A DNA stretch of 64,000 nt from JBOGXA01 sp050694175. Its GTDB lineage: Bacteria > Actinomycetota > CADDZG01 > WHSQ01. The position numbers and the translations under genes were made by a program. The notes under the pieces were generated by a model. It made no database searches and was not told the origin of the DNA. It saw nothing but the letters and a program-made list of their open reading frames with translations. Positions 17,959-26,115 of the stretch are shown piece by piece. Where the stretch lies: the NCBI GenBank assembly GCA_050694175.1, contig JBOGXA010000014.1:1-64000 (forward strand), written 5' to 3'. Within the stretch, counting starts at the first letter, position 1. The number at the start of each line of letters is the position of its first letter.

Positions 17959-18984
17959 CTACGAGACCGGGGCCGCCGGCGCGTCCTCGCTCCCCGACGA
18001 GTGGGGACCGGGTGCCACCGCCTTCATCGCTTCGATCGCGACCTCGATCTGGTCCAACGACGGTGGCTTGGTAGTGATCTTCTGCAGGGCCAGGCCCGGC
18101 AGCATGGAAATCCGGAAGACAAGTGAGTTCTCGTTGCGGGACGCGAGCTTTATGGCCTCGTAGGAAAAGCCCGCTAGCACAGGGATCGCACCAATGCGAA
18201 TCGCGAGTCTCAAGAACAAGCTGTCGGCGACCACGATATCGATGACGAAGTGGGCGATGATCGTGAGGAACAGAACAATGAAGAGGAAGTTCGTGCCACA
18301 CCTGACGTGCAAGGTCGAGTACTTGTCGTCGATGATCTTCGGGTCCAGAGGATCGCCGTTCTCGTACGCGTAGATGGTCTTGTGCTCGGCGCCGTGGTAT
18401 TGGAAGACTCGGCGCACATCCTTGAACTGTCCGATCAGAAGGAGATAGCCGACGAACAGCGAGAGCCTGATCGCTCCTTCGATGAGGTTCGAGCTAAGGG
18501 CTCCGAGGTCGTCGAGATCCAGCAGGCTCTTGAACAACCTCGTGCCGAACACCGGCAGCGCAATGAATATCGCGGTGAAGGCGACGAGGGCCACGCTCAT
18601 CGTCCACCCGAGTTGCTTGTCGGATAGTTGCTCTTCTTCCTCCTCGAGTGCGTGGTTCGCGGAGATCATCAGCGCTTTGATGCCGATCGCGAGCGACTCG
18701 CCGAGTACGAAGCAGCCCCGGACCAGTGGCCATTTGAGCCAGGGATGACGTTGCTGGAGAGTGGGCAGTGGAAAACGCTCGACGGCTATGGACAGATCGG
18801 GTTTCCGACAAGCGACGGACCACGAGCTGGGCCCCCGCATCATCACGCCCTCGAGGACGGCCTGGCCCCCGATCGACGGTCTCGCGGCTCCACCGAGAGC
18901 GGTACTCGCGCCGCCGTCGGCGGACGAATGATTGTCGCCTCCGGCGGCGGGGACCATTCTCTTGACGTGCCCATGTTCCCCCAC
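17959..18984 (-). CDS. DUF1385 family membrane protein (YqhQ-like)
   Basis: A 341-residue protein with the family opening SIGGQAVLEGVMMRGP, a soluble N-terminal part, then about five hydrophobic segments (LVRGCFVLGESLAIGIKAL; MSVALVAFTAIFIALPVFG; LSLFVGYLLLI; LFIVLFLTIIAHFVIDIVV; LAIRIGAIPVLAGFSYEAI) and the typical YHGAEHKTIYAYENG and RCGTNFLF blocks. The family is common in Gram-positives next to rpmE and prfA, with unknown function. GTG at 18984 is 18 bases after rpmE but lacks a clear ribosome site; the ATG at 18957 is an alternative. Confidence 0.9.
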   Translation of the reverse strand: MGEHGHVKRMVPAAGGDNHSSADGGASTALGGAARPSIGGQAVLEGVMMRGPSSWSVACRKPDLSIAVERFPLPTLQQRHPWLKWPLVRGCFVLGESLAIGIKALMISANHALEEEEEQLSDKQLGWTMSVALVAFTAIFIALPVFGTRLFKSLLDLDDLGALSSNLIEGAIRLSLFVGYLLLIGQFKDVRRVFQYHGAEHKTIYAYENGDPLDPKIIDDKYSTLHVRCGTNFLFIVLFLTIIAHFVIDIVVADSLFLRLAIRIGAIPVLAGFSYEAIKLASRNENSLVFRISMLPGLALQKITTKPPSLDQIEVAIEAMKAVAPGPHSSGSEDAPAAPVS

Positions 18985-19002
18985 GTCAGATGAGATGGAC
19001 CG

Positions 19003-19272
19003 TTACTCGGATCCGGCGCCGCCGCCCCGCGCTTCGACCGTCTCCTGCTCGGGAGCAGGTTGCGGTGCGCGGGCGCGCTGTGCGTACTTCCTCTGGAACC
19101 GCTCCACGCGTCCCCCGGTGTCTACGAGCTTCTGCTTGCCGGTGTAGAAGGGATGGCACTTGTTGCACAGCTCGACGTGGAGCTCCGATTTCACCGAACG
19201 GGTCGTGAAAGTGTTACCGCAAGAGCAGGTAACGATCGTCTCAACGTAGTCGGGATGGATACCTTGCTTCAT
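19003..19272 (-). CDS. rpmE: 50S ribosomal protein L31, zinc-binding type
   Basis: Large-subunit protein bL31. The 89-residue product begins MKQGIHPDYVETIVTCSCGNTF and has the two Cys pairs (CSC and CNKC) of the zinc-containing form, followed by HPFYTGKQKLVDTGGRVERFQ. The last 20 residues are a non-conserved Ala/Pro/Glu tail. ATG at 19272 shares ATGA with the stop of a small upstream gene; GGACGAGGA precedes it. Presence of the zinc form suggests a zinc-free paralogue may exist elsewhere. Confidence 0.95.
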   Translation of the reverse strand: MKQGIHPDYVETIVTCSCGNTFTTRSVKSELHVELCNKCHPFYTGKQKLVDTGGRVERFQRKYAQRARAPQPAPEQETVEARGGGAGSE

Positions 19273-19445
19273 TCCTCGTCCTTTCGGGGAGCGCTCTCGC
19301 CCCTTCGATCCTCTTCCGCCTCTTCTCGTGCCCGACGCGCCTTTTCGTAGGAGATTGACGCCCGGGCCATGACCTTGAAGGTCAAGATGAGGCCGCCGAT
19401 CAGGGCGATGATTGTCAGCCACTGGGCCCAACCGAGACCCAGCAC
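19269..19445 (-). CDS. Small single-pass membrane protein between rho and rpmE (58 residues)
   Basis: A short gene easily missed by size cut-offs. GTG at 19445 lies 12 bases after the rho stop and has GGGGAA six bases upstream. The product has one hydrophobic helix (WAQWLTIIALIGGLILTF, residues 6-23) followed by a charged tail (YEKARRAREEAEEDRRGE). The stop overlaps the rpmE ATG (ATGA), so it is translationally coupled to L31. The codon pattern, good ribosome site and overlap support a real gene. Function unknown; topology suggests a cytoplasmic charged tail after a single anchor. Confidence 0.75.
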   Translation of the reverse strand: MLGLGWAQWLTIIALIGGLILTFKVMARASISYEKARRAREEAEEDRRGESAPRKDEE

Positions 19446-19456
19446 AGTCTATTCCC

Positions 19457-21067
19457 CTACTCCCTGACGGGAGCTTTGGATATCTCCCGCAGGAACTCGG
19501 CGTTGCCCCGGGTTGCCTTCATCTTGTCGATGAGCAACTCGAGTGCCCCTCCCTCCGCAAGCGAATGTAGAACTCGTCGCAAACGCCACACGAGCTGGAG
19601 CTCCTCGGGCTTTAGCAGCAGCTCCTCTTTACGCGTGCCTGAACTCTGAATGTCGATGGCGGGAAAGATCCGCTTCTCGGACATCTTGCGGTCCAGGCGG
19701 AGTTCCCAGTTGCCCGTTCCCTTGAACTCCTCGAAGATGACCTCGTCCATGCGCGAACCGGTCTCCACAAGAGCGGTTGCAATTACCGTCAGCGATCCTC
19801 CGAACTCGATGTTACGAGCCGAACCGAAGAACTTCTTGGGCGGATACAGCGCCGTCGAGTCGACACCACCCGACAGGATGCGACCGGACGCGGGTGTCGC
19901 GAGATTGTAGGCGCGGGAAAGCCTCGTGATCCCGTCCAACAGGATGACCACGTCCCTTTCCATCTCGACGAGCCGCTTCGCCCTCTCGAGCGTCAACTCG
20001 GTCACCTGGATGTGGTCGTCGGACGGGCGGTCGAAGGTCGAGTAAACGACCTCGCCGTCGACGCTCCGCTGCATGTCGGTGACCTCTTCCGGTCGCTCGT
20101 CGACGAGCAGCACAATGAGATGAGTCTCGGGATTGTTGGTGCGAACGGCGTTCGCAATCTCCTTCATGACCGTCGTCTTGCCCGCCTTCGGAGGGCTGAC
20201 GATCATGCCCCGCTGCCCTTTGCCGATGGGGGCTATCAGGTCGATGATGCGCGCCGTAATAGCCCGGGGGTTGTCGGAGTGTTCGAGCGTAAGGCGCTCT
20301 TGTGGATACAGAGGAGTGAGGTCGGCGAAACGCGGCCGGTGATCGATCTCCTCGGGAGGAGTGCCGTTGATCGAGTGCACCTTCAGAAGGGCCTGGTATT
20401 TCTCTGAATCCTTCGGAGAGCGGACCGATCCGATGATCTCGTCACCCTTTCGCAGGCGCAGCCGGCGCACCTGCGAAACCGACACGTACACATCCTTCTC
20501 CCCCGGTAGATAGCCGGTGGTTCGCAAGAATCCGTAGCCCTCTGGGAGCAGGTCGAGGATCCCCGTGCGGACTTCGGCGTTGGGATCGTCCTCGACCTCG
20601 ACGTCGTCCCACCGCTCCTCGCGCGCATGGTGGGGAGCGCCTCCGCGCCCCCGGCGACGACGCCGGCCGCCCCTGCCCTCGCGGGGCTCAGCCTTCTCAC
20701 GCGCACGCGCGCGTCCCTGAGGACGGCGGCGCCTCGAGTAGTCATCTCTCGAATCGCGCTCGTCGACAGCACCTTCATCGCGAACCCCCGAAGCCGACCC
20801 GCCGTTGCTGGAGCCCTCGGCTCCCTCGTCGTTGAGAGGAGGCGCAACCTCGCGCTTGCGGCCGGCATCCCCGTCGGCTTGAGCGCGCCCCGACACCGCG
20901 CCGCCGGTTGAAGGCGACCCGCCGTTGGAGCCCGCGCCGTCCGCGATCCGGTCGATGATCTCAGCCTTCTTGAGCCCGGCGACCTTCAGGTCGAGGGATT
21001 TGGCAATGGCCTTGAGCTCGTTGACCCCCTTGGATTCGAGGACCGAGCGATCCAGTGTCTCCGACAC
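19457..21067 (-). CDS. rho: Transcription termination factor Rho, actinobacterial type with long RNA-binding insert
   Basis: Hexameric RNA helicase that ends transcription. The 536-residue protein starts at GTG 21067 with AGGAGG nine bases upstream. The Rho N-terminal SAP-like helix domain (KGVNELKAIAKSLDLKVAGL) is followed by about 120 residues rich in Arg, Gly, Asp and Ser, an RNA-binding insert typical of actinobacteria, then the cold-shock-like domain (TGILDLLPEGYGFLRTTGYL) and the ATPase with P-loop PPKAGKTT (about residue 295). The end LLIDKMKATRGNAEFLREI is standard. It follows tal by 4 bases. The open frame further upstream overlaps tal and is discarded. Confidence 0.97.
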   Translation of the reverse strand: MSETLDRSVLESKGVNELKAIAKSLDLKVAGLKKAEIIDRIADGAGSNGGSPSTGGAVSGRAQADGDAGRKREVAPPLNDEGAEGSSNGGSASGVRDEGAVDERDSRDDYSRRRRPQGRARAREKAEPREGRGGRRRRRGRGGAPHHAREERWDDVEVEDDPNAEVRTGILDLLPEGYGFLRTTGYLPGEKDVYVSVSQVRRLRLRKGDEIIGSVRSPKDSEKYQALLKVHSINGTPPEEIDHRPRFADLTPLYPQERLTLEHSDNPRAITARIIDLIAPIGKGQRGMIVSPPKAGKTTVMKEIANAVRTNNPETHLIVLLVDERPEEVTDMQRSVDGEVVYSTFDRPSDDHIQVTELTLERAKRLVEMERDVVILLDGITRLSRAYNLATPASGRILSGGVDSTALYPPKKFFGSARNIEFGGSLTVIATALVETGSRMDEVIFEEFKGTGNWELRLDRKMSEKRIFPAIDIQSSGTRKEELLLKPEELQLVWRLRRVLHSLAEGGALELLIDKMKATRGNAEFLREISKAPVRE

Positions 21068-21071
21068 TTGT

Positions 21072-21752
21072 CTAAGCCTCCTGCATCGAGGGAGGCAGTT
21101 CACCAAGGTGCGGCTTGGCCGTCTCCCAATCGTCTAGGAATCGCTTGAACCCCGCGTCGGTCAGCGGATGCTTCACCAGCGCCTCGAAGACCTTGAAGGG
21201 CATTGTTGCGATGTCTGCGCCCATACGGGCAGCCTCCATTACGTGAACGGGATGACGAAGACTCGCTGCTAGGACCTGAGTCTGGTACCCCTGGACTGCG
21301 TAGATTTCGCAGATATCCGACAGCAGCTTGAGGCCGTCGGTCGCGACATCGTCCAGCCTACCCAAAAAGGGCGAGATGATGTACGCACCGGCTTCGGAGG
21401 CCAAAACCGCCTGAGTGGCCGAGAAGCACAGCGTCACGTTCACTTTGATCCCCTCGTCCGAGACCCGGCGAACCGCGGCGAGCCCGTTAGCCGTGCATGC
21501 GATCTTCACGATTGCGTTGTCGGCGATGTTGGTGATGTCGTGCGCTTGCCGGATCAGTTGTTCGGTGTCGTCGGAGGCGGTTTCGACCGAGACGTCGCCC
21601 TCGACGATGGAACAGATCTCCTTGACAAGAGGCAGGAAGTCCTGCTCCTCTTTGGCGATAAGCGACGGGTTGGTCGTCACCCCTCGGAGAACCCCCCAGC
21701 GAACGCCTTCACGAATCTCGTCGAGGTTTGCGGTGTCCAGATAAATCTTCAA
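21072..21752 (-). CDS. Transaldolase, short FSA/TalC-like class
   Basis: Class I aldolase of 226 residues. MKIYLDTANLDEIREG carries the conserved Asp, TTNPSLIAKE is the phosphate-site loop, the Schiff-base lysine is in NAIVKIACT, and GIKVNVTLCFSATQAVLASEAGAYIISPFLGRLDD follows. The short length matches TalC or fructose-6-phosphate aldolase rather than TalB. It overlaps the 2-phosphoglycerate kinase stop by 4 bases and precedes rho, joining it to a glycolytic-intermediate gene set. Whether the true activity is transaldolase or FSA is not decidable here. Confidence 0.92.
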   Translation of the reverse strand: MKIYLDTANLDEIREGVRWGVLRGVTTNPSLIAKEEQDFLPLVKEICSIVEGDVSVETASDDTEQLIRQAHDITNIADNAIVKIACTANGLAAVRRVSDEGIKVNVTLCFSATQAVLASEAGAYIISPFLGRLDDVATDGLKLLSDICEIYAVQGYQTQVLAASLRHPVHVMEAARMGADIATMPFKVFEALVKHPLTDAGFKRFLDDWETAKPHLGELPPSMQEA

Positions 21753-22747
21753 TTTGTTGCCCCCTTCTGACGTTCCAGATTGAGCGTCTCCACTGCGCGC
21801 TCGAACAGTTGATCGTCTCCTCGGGGCACTTCCACCCCACGCTCGACGGCCTTCATCGATTCGGTCAGTACGTGATCGATAATCGCCGTCAGAGTTGTGT
21901 CCAGCTGGTAGTGAGAGATGATGGGCACTCCTCTCACCGATGCCGACGACACCATGTACTGCTGGATGCGTCTGATGTTCTTGAACGCCTTCAGATATCG
22001 ATTGCCTCGCGCGGTCCGGGTGTCGCGACTGCGCACGTAGAAATGGCTGCGGTGTAGCTCCTCGTCTTCGACTATCACGAGGAGCGGAACGATCACTGCC
22101 TTGTCGCTCTCCACACTCTCCAAGAAACCCGGAACGAGGTGGGCCCCCTCGATGATCATGTCCGTGCCCTCGGCGATGGCGCGGTCGATCAATCGCGACG
22201 CTCCCACGGCAACGGCGGCGGCCTGCTCTCGGAACCCGATTATGAGTTTGTCACCCGAGTGTGGGATCGGTTGGCGGACCGCTTTGTCGGCTTCGAAGGA
22301 GGACGAATAAAGTGTGGGGAACATTTCCGCGGTGAAGGCGCTTCGAAGGACCTCACGAACGGCGTCGGTCGACACGACTCTAGTGATGCCGAGCCTCGTA
22401 GCGAGCTGCGTTGCTATCGTAGACTTACCCACCCCCGTTGAGCCACCGATGAGAATGATCAGCGGAATGTCCAGTTCGGTGACCGACTGCCACTTGATGA
22501 ATGCCTCCGCGTATCCGTCCTCGGTTTCGCGACGAAGCACCTCTTCCGTTAGCTCGCGCAACCGCTTAGCACTGACCTGCGTCTCGCCGCCGGCGATCAA
22601 CTCCTCTTCCACGCTATTGGCAATCGCATAGGCGCGGGCCGGTGACAAGCCGGTAACCGCGAGCTGCGACGCCGTCAAACCTTTCGAGTACGGCAGGCCG
22701 TGCTCTCGCTCGGCGATGATGATCTGTCTACGTCTGGGTTGCGTCAT
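21749..22747 (-). CDS. 2-phosphoglycerate kinase with N-terminal ATP-cone-like domain
   Basis: The 332-residue protein has an ATP-cone-like N-terminal part (QIIIAEREHGLPYSKGLTAS to TEEVLRRETEDGYAEAF, residues 7-85) and a P-loop kinase domain (IILIGGSTGVGKSTIATQLA, about residues 96-115). This pairing fits 2-phosphoglycerate kinase, which makes 2,3-bisphosphoglycerate from 2-phosphoglycerate in the route to cyclic 2,3-diphosphoglycerate. The next enzyme of that route lies directly upstream, overlapping by 4 bases (ATGA), which strongly supports the call. Start ATG 22747; stop overlaps tal. Confidence 0.88.
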   Translation of the reverse strand: MTQPRRRQIIIAEREHGLPYSKGLTASQLAVTGLSPARAYAIANSVEEELIAGGETQVSAKRLRELTEEVLRRETEDGYAEAFIKWQSVTELDIPLIILIGGSTGVGKSTIATQLATRLGITRVVSTDAVREVLRSAFTAEMFPTLYSSSFEADKAVRQPIPHSGDKLIIGFREQAAAVAVGASRLIDRAIAEGTDMIIEGAHLVPGFLESVESDKAVIVPLLVIVEDEELHRSHFYVRSRDTRTARGNRYLKAFKNIRRIQQYMVSSASVRGVPIISHYQLDTTLTAIIDHVLTESMKAVERGVEVPRGDDQLFERAVETLNLERQKGATN

Positions 22748-24117
22748 TTCCTCGTTCCATCGAAGCGGGCCGCTGCCAAGCCGGCAGCGTGCTCGAACAC
22801 CTCCGCCACGTCGTCCCCGTCGATACCCACGGGGACGTTGTCCATATAGGTCACCTCAATGCCCGCGTCCAGCGCTCGCCGCGTAGCCACGTCGATTCCC
22901 GCCGCCTTGATTTCACATATCAAGACATCGACCCCCGAGATGAGTGCTTCCAATTCTTCCTCCAGCCGACCCCTGTCCGACAGCGAATGGCTGATCCCCA
23001 CAACCCGGCAACCATGCTCGTCCTCGAGGTGCCGCCGAATCGATTCACCCGCCGCCCGGGGAGCCGTCGTAGCCACATATGCGGATGCCCCGTCGACCGA
23101 ACGGGTGGGGGTTGGGCGAAACACCGTACGAACCACTCGGACTTCCTGCCCCTTCCGCCCACCGCTTCTGCCGGGGCGCCAAGCGTCTCGGATTCGAGAG
23201 GTGGTCGCGGAGACTTGGGAGGAAGAGCCGAAGGGGTACTCGCACATAGTAACGACTACGAAGTCCGCGAGCAACATCCTGTATAAACCGAAATAGCCCT
23301 CCAGATATTCCTCGCTTATGGCCGCCGGCACCACCAGACCCGTGACGTCTGCATGCGCCGGGGGGACCGCCGCACCCGAGCCCTCGAGGAGCAGGAGATC
23401 GCCCGGTAGCTCGTTTGCCACCGCGATCCCACTCGCGACGTTGGACGTTTGGACCCCCCCGGCCAGGCCACCACCGCATCGCCTGCACCCCACAGTGGGG
23501 ACCCGTGCCAGAAACGCATCTTCCACGTAGTCCGAAGCGGCGTGGCGCCCCTCCTCGGCGATCGCGACCAGATCGTGTGGAGACAGCATGATCTCGTCCC
23601 CGCGCAACACTTCGGGCTCGGGAGGTCCTCCTCTACCCATCGCCACGATGACCGGCTTGAATCCGGACGCCGCCAGGTGCCGTGCCGTAGCGGCCGCCAC
23701 TGCCGTCTTCCCGGTGCGCTTGCCCGTGCCGATGATGGCAATGGACGGGTGCGAACAGAGCGGCGGTCGCACCGGTGGATCGAAACGAAAGTCGGGGCCC
23801 TGATAGGAAACCCCTCGGTACAACGCAATCGAAGCAAGCTGGTGCCTCAACCGGTAATCGAGAATGGGTTCATCCGAAAGGTCGACGACCGCGTCCGGCC
23901 CGTACTCGACCACCGCCTGATCGAGCACCGCGCGCGGATCGTCTCCCGTACGCAGCTCGAAGGGACCGTAAGTGACCGGGCCGCCGGCTGGAAGCTTCTC
24001 CCGGCCGCCGGCAAGGATCGCGGCCAAAACCTCGACACCCGAGGACCGAAATCCGGCAATCGCGTCTGTCACCACAGGCGGGTAGTGCTCACCGTCGATC
24101 ACAACCAGGCAGCGAAT
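22744..24117 (-). CDS. Cyclic 2,3-diphosphoglycerate synthetase
   Basis: ATP-dependent enzyme that closes 2,3-bisphosphoglycerate into the cyclic form, a phosphate store and thermoprotectant known from methanogens. The protein (about 457 residues) has VIDGEHYPPVV at the N-terminus, a P-loop IIGTGKRTGKTAVAAATARHL, GRGGPPEPEVLRGDEI, GCRRCGGGLAGGVQTSNV and LLLEGSGAAVPPAHADV, all as in the archaeal family. A GTG at 24102 is the nearest usual start, but GGAG sits exactly six bases before an ATT at 24117, and an ATT start would supply the missing first strand (IRCLVVIDGEHY); I therefore draw the start there. Leads the operon to 2-PGK, tal and rho. Confidence 0.87.
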   Translation of the reverse strand: MRCLVVIDGEHYPPVVTDAIAGFRSSGVEVLAAILAGGREKLPAGGPVTYGPFELRTGDDPRAVLDQAVVEYGPDAVVDLSDEPILDYRLRHQLASIALYRGVSYQGPDFRFDPPVRPPLCSHPSIAIIGTGKRTGKTAVAAATARHLAASGFKPVIVAMGRGGPPEPEVLRGDEIMLSPHDLVAIAEEGRHAASDYVEDAFLARVPTVGCRRCGGGLAGGVQTSNVASGIAVANELPGDLLLLEGSGAAVPPAHADVTGLVVPAAISEEYLEGYFGLYRMLLADFVVVTMCEYPFGSSSQVSATTSRIRDAWRPGRSGGRKGQEVRVVRTVFRPTPTRSVDGASAYVATTAPRAAGESIRRHLEDEHGCRVVGISHSLSDRGRLEEELEALISGVDVLICEIKAAGIDVATRRALDAGIEVTYMDNVPVGIDGDDVAEVFEHAAGLAAARFDGTRK

Positions 24118-24222
24118 GGAGAACTCCTCTCATGCCCAGGGGGATTGAGGCGGGCGGTTAAGCTGACGCCTTATTGGGAAGCCTAATGGTTGTCCCTACC
24201 CTTTATATGCACTGGGGGAAAA

Positions 24223-25089
24223 ATGAAGAAAGAGACGCACGTCAAGGACGCCCGCACGGTTGACGATCGAAGACCTCTGCGGGAGCGCTTCATGGTCGTG
24301 GATGCGCGCGGAGGCGTCTCGTTATGGTCCGTGGTGACCGGGGTCGTTGTGGCCTTCGGCGCGATGGTCATCTTGTCGGCGATCATCGGGGGCATTCTGG
24401 CCGAGGCCGGAGTCGACGCAACCGAAGTCGCCAACGAACCTACGGACGCGGGCCTCGGTTTGGGCATCGGAATGATCGTGGCAATGTTCCTTGCGTACCT
24501 GTGGGGTGGTTATACGGCAGGACGAATGGGCCGGGGCGCGGGATTGATCAACGGCCTGCTGGTGCCGTTGGTCGCCATCATCATCGGCGTCATCGTCGCA
24601 GCCATCCTGAACGCCACCAACGGCGATGCAAACCTGAACCTGCCCTTTACCGAGAACCGTCTGGTAACCGATGACGAATCCCTCCTCTACGACTGGGCGG
24701 GGACAATCGGCATCGGAATGCTGATCGCGATGTTTGTGGGAGGCATCCTCGGCGGTCTGGCCGGCCACGGCTGGCACCGCAAGCTCGAGCGTCGAGAGCT
24801 CGACAAGCGCGAGAGCGAGCACGAGGCGGCGGTGGCAGAACGGGAGGCCGTGGCCGCCCGCGAGCGGGAAGCAGTTCGCGAGCACGAAACTGAGCGCGTC
24901 AGGGACGCGGCAGCCGCCGGTCGCCAACAACACCTCGAGCACGAACGCGAGGTGGCGCGGGAACGGGAGGCGCGCGCTCCCGAGCGCGGAGGCGCGGCGG
25001 CGTCACCGCCCGTCACCGAGAGAACGCCGGCGCCCGAACCGCCGCCGCGTTCAGTTCAGGTCTCGGACGAGGACCGCACGCGCAAATAG
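24223..25089 (+). CDS. Four-helix membrane protein with long charged coiled-coil tail
   Basis: A 288-residue protein. Residues 30-200 hold about four glycine-rich hydrophobic segments (VVTGVVVAFGAMVILSAIIG; LGIGMIVAMFLAYLWGGYTAG; LVPLVAIIIGVIVAAIL; IGIGMLIAMFVGGILGGLAG). The rest, about 95 residues, is an Arg/Glu/Ala-rich helix (EREAVAAREREAVREHE type) ending in a Pro-rich segment. The layout resembles stress-linked YrvD/TIGR04086-like membrane proteins, but no family is certain. ATG at 24223 has GGGGGA four bases upstream. Divergent from the cDPG synthetase gene and convergent with thrB. Confidence 0.75.
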   Translation: MKKETHVKDARTVDDRRPLRERFMVVDARGGVSLWSVVTGVVVAFGAMVILSAIIGGILAEAGVDATEVANEPTDAGLGLGIGMIVAMFLAYLWGGYTAGRMGRGAGLINGLLVPLVAIIIGVIVAAILNATNGDANLNLPFTENRLVTDDESLLYDWAGTIGIGMLIAMFVGGILGGLAGHGWHRKLERRELDKRESEHEAAVAEREAVAAREREAVREHETERVRDAAAAGRQQHLEHEREVAREREARAPERGGAAASPPVTERTPAPEPPPRSVQVSDEDRTRK

Positions 25090-25105
25090 GTGCCGGGGCG
25101 TCCGG

Positions 25106-26017
25106 TCAGACAGAGGCCCGGGCGCCTTCTGGTTCCCATTCGCTGACGAACACTCGCCACCCGGCCCGCCGCTCCCTGCAGATACGACGGACCTGCTCCG
25201 AGCGGGTGGCGCTTTCCGGCCGCGGCACCACGATTAGGAGAGAGGGACCTGCGCCGGCCAGCGCTACCGCCAGCCCCGAGTCCCGCAGCTCCGAATGCAC
25301 GGCGGCGGTTTCGGGCATCAGCTTGAGGCGATGGGGCTCGTGAAGGCGATCGTTCATTGCCTCTGCCAGGATCTCGGAACCGGCCCCTGCCGACATGGCC
25401 GCTACCAACAACGCGGCCCGTGAAGCCGTGAACTGAGCATCCGCAAAGGCCACGTCGGCGGGTAGCGCCTTTCGGGCCTCCTCTGTCGGAAAGCCCTCGG
25501 CGGGGACTGCGAGAATCGGCACCAGCCGGGAGCTGGGCTCCAACCGAAATGACTTGAGCTCACCGTCCTGTCCTCGATAACACACGATCAGTCCCCCGAG
25601 CAGGGCAGGCATGATGTTGTCGGGATGGCCCTCCAGGGATGTCGCCAGTTCGACCATCTCGGTCTGGGGAACGGTCCGGCTCGTGACAGCACGAGCCGCG
25701 AACAGCCCTCCGACGACGGCGGCGGCCGACGATCCCAAACCGGATCCCAAGGGAATCGGGTTCTTGACGTGCACCGCGAAACCGGGAGGCCGCCGACCGA
25801 CGTAATCGAAGAACGTGTTCATCGACCTGATCACGAGATTCGTCTCATCGGCCGGGAGCGCCTCCGCCCCCTCCCCTTCGATGAAGACGTCCACGGAATC
25901 GCGCCGCGGCTCGATGTCGATCTCGAGGTGCATGCGGATCGCGGCGCCGAGCGCATCAAAGCCGGGGCCGAGATTGGCCACCGTGGCGGGAACACGTACC
26001 GTCACTGCCGCTGGCAT
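25106..26017 (-). CDS. thrB: Homoserine kinase
   Basis: GHMP kinase that phosphorylates homoserine for threonine synthesis, 303 residues. The N-terminal VRVPATVANLGPGFDALGAAI and the ATP-site loop NPIPLGSGLGSSAAAVVGGL are complete, and the C-terminal SGLAVALAGAGPSLLIV block is present. Third gene of the hom-thrC-thrB run, separated from thrC by 98 bases, which contain nothing obvious. Confidence 0.96.
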   Translation of the reverse strand: MPAAVTVRVPATVANLGPGFDALGAAIRMHLEIDIEPRRDSVDVFIEGEGAEALPADETNLVIRSMNTFFDYVGRRPPGFAVHVKNPIPLGSGLGSSAAAVVGGLFAARAVTSRTVPQTEMVELATSLEGHPDNIMPALLGGLIVCYRGQDGELKSFRLEPSSRLVPILAVPAEGFPTEEARKALPADVAFADAQFTASRAALLVAAMSAGAGSEILAEAMNDRLHEPHRLKLMPETAAVHSELRDSGLAVALAGAGPSLLIVVPRPESATRSEQVRRICRERRAGWRVFVSEWEPEGARASV

Positions 26018-26115
26018 CGGTGCAGCCCCTTTGTCGTCTGGATCGGGCCCTGTCCCTCGGCCCGGACAATTGAAGGATTACACGCCGGGTGCCCCCGGCG
26101 CGGTATTGACGGGGA

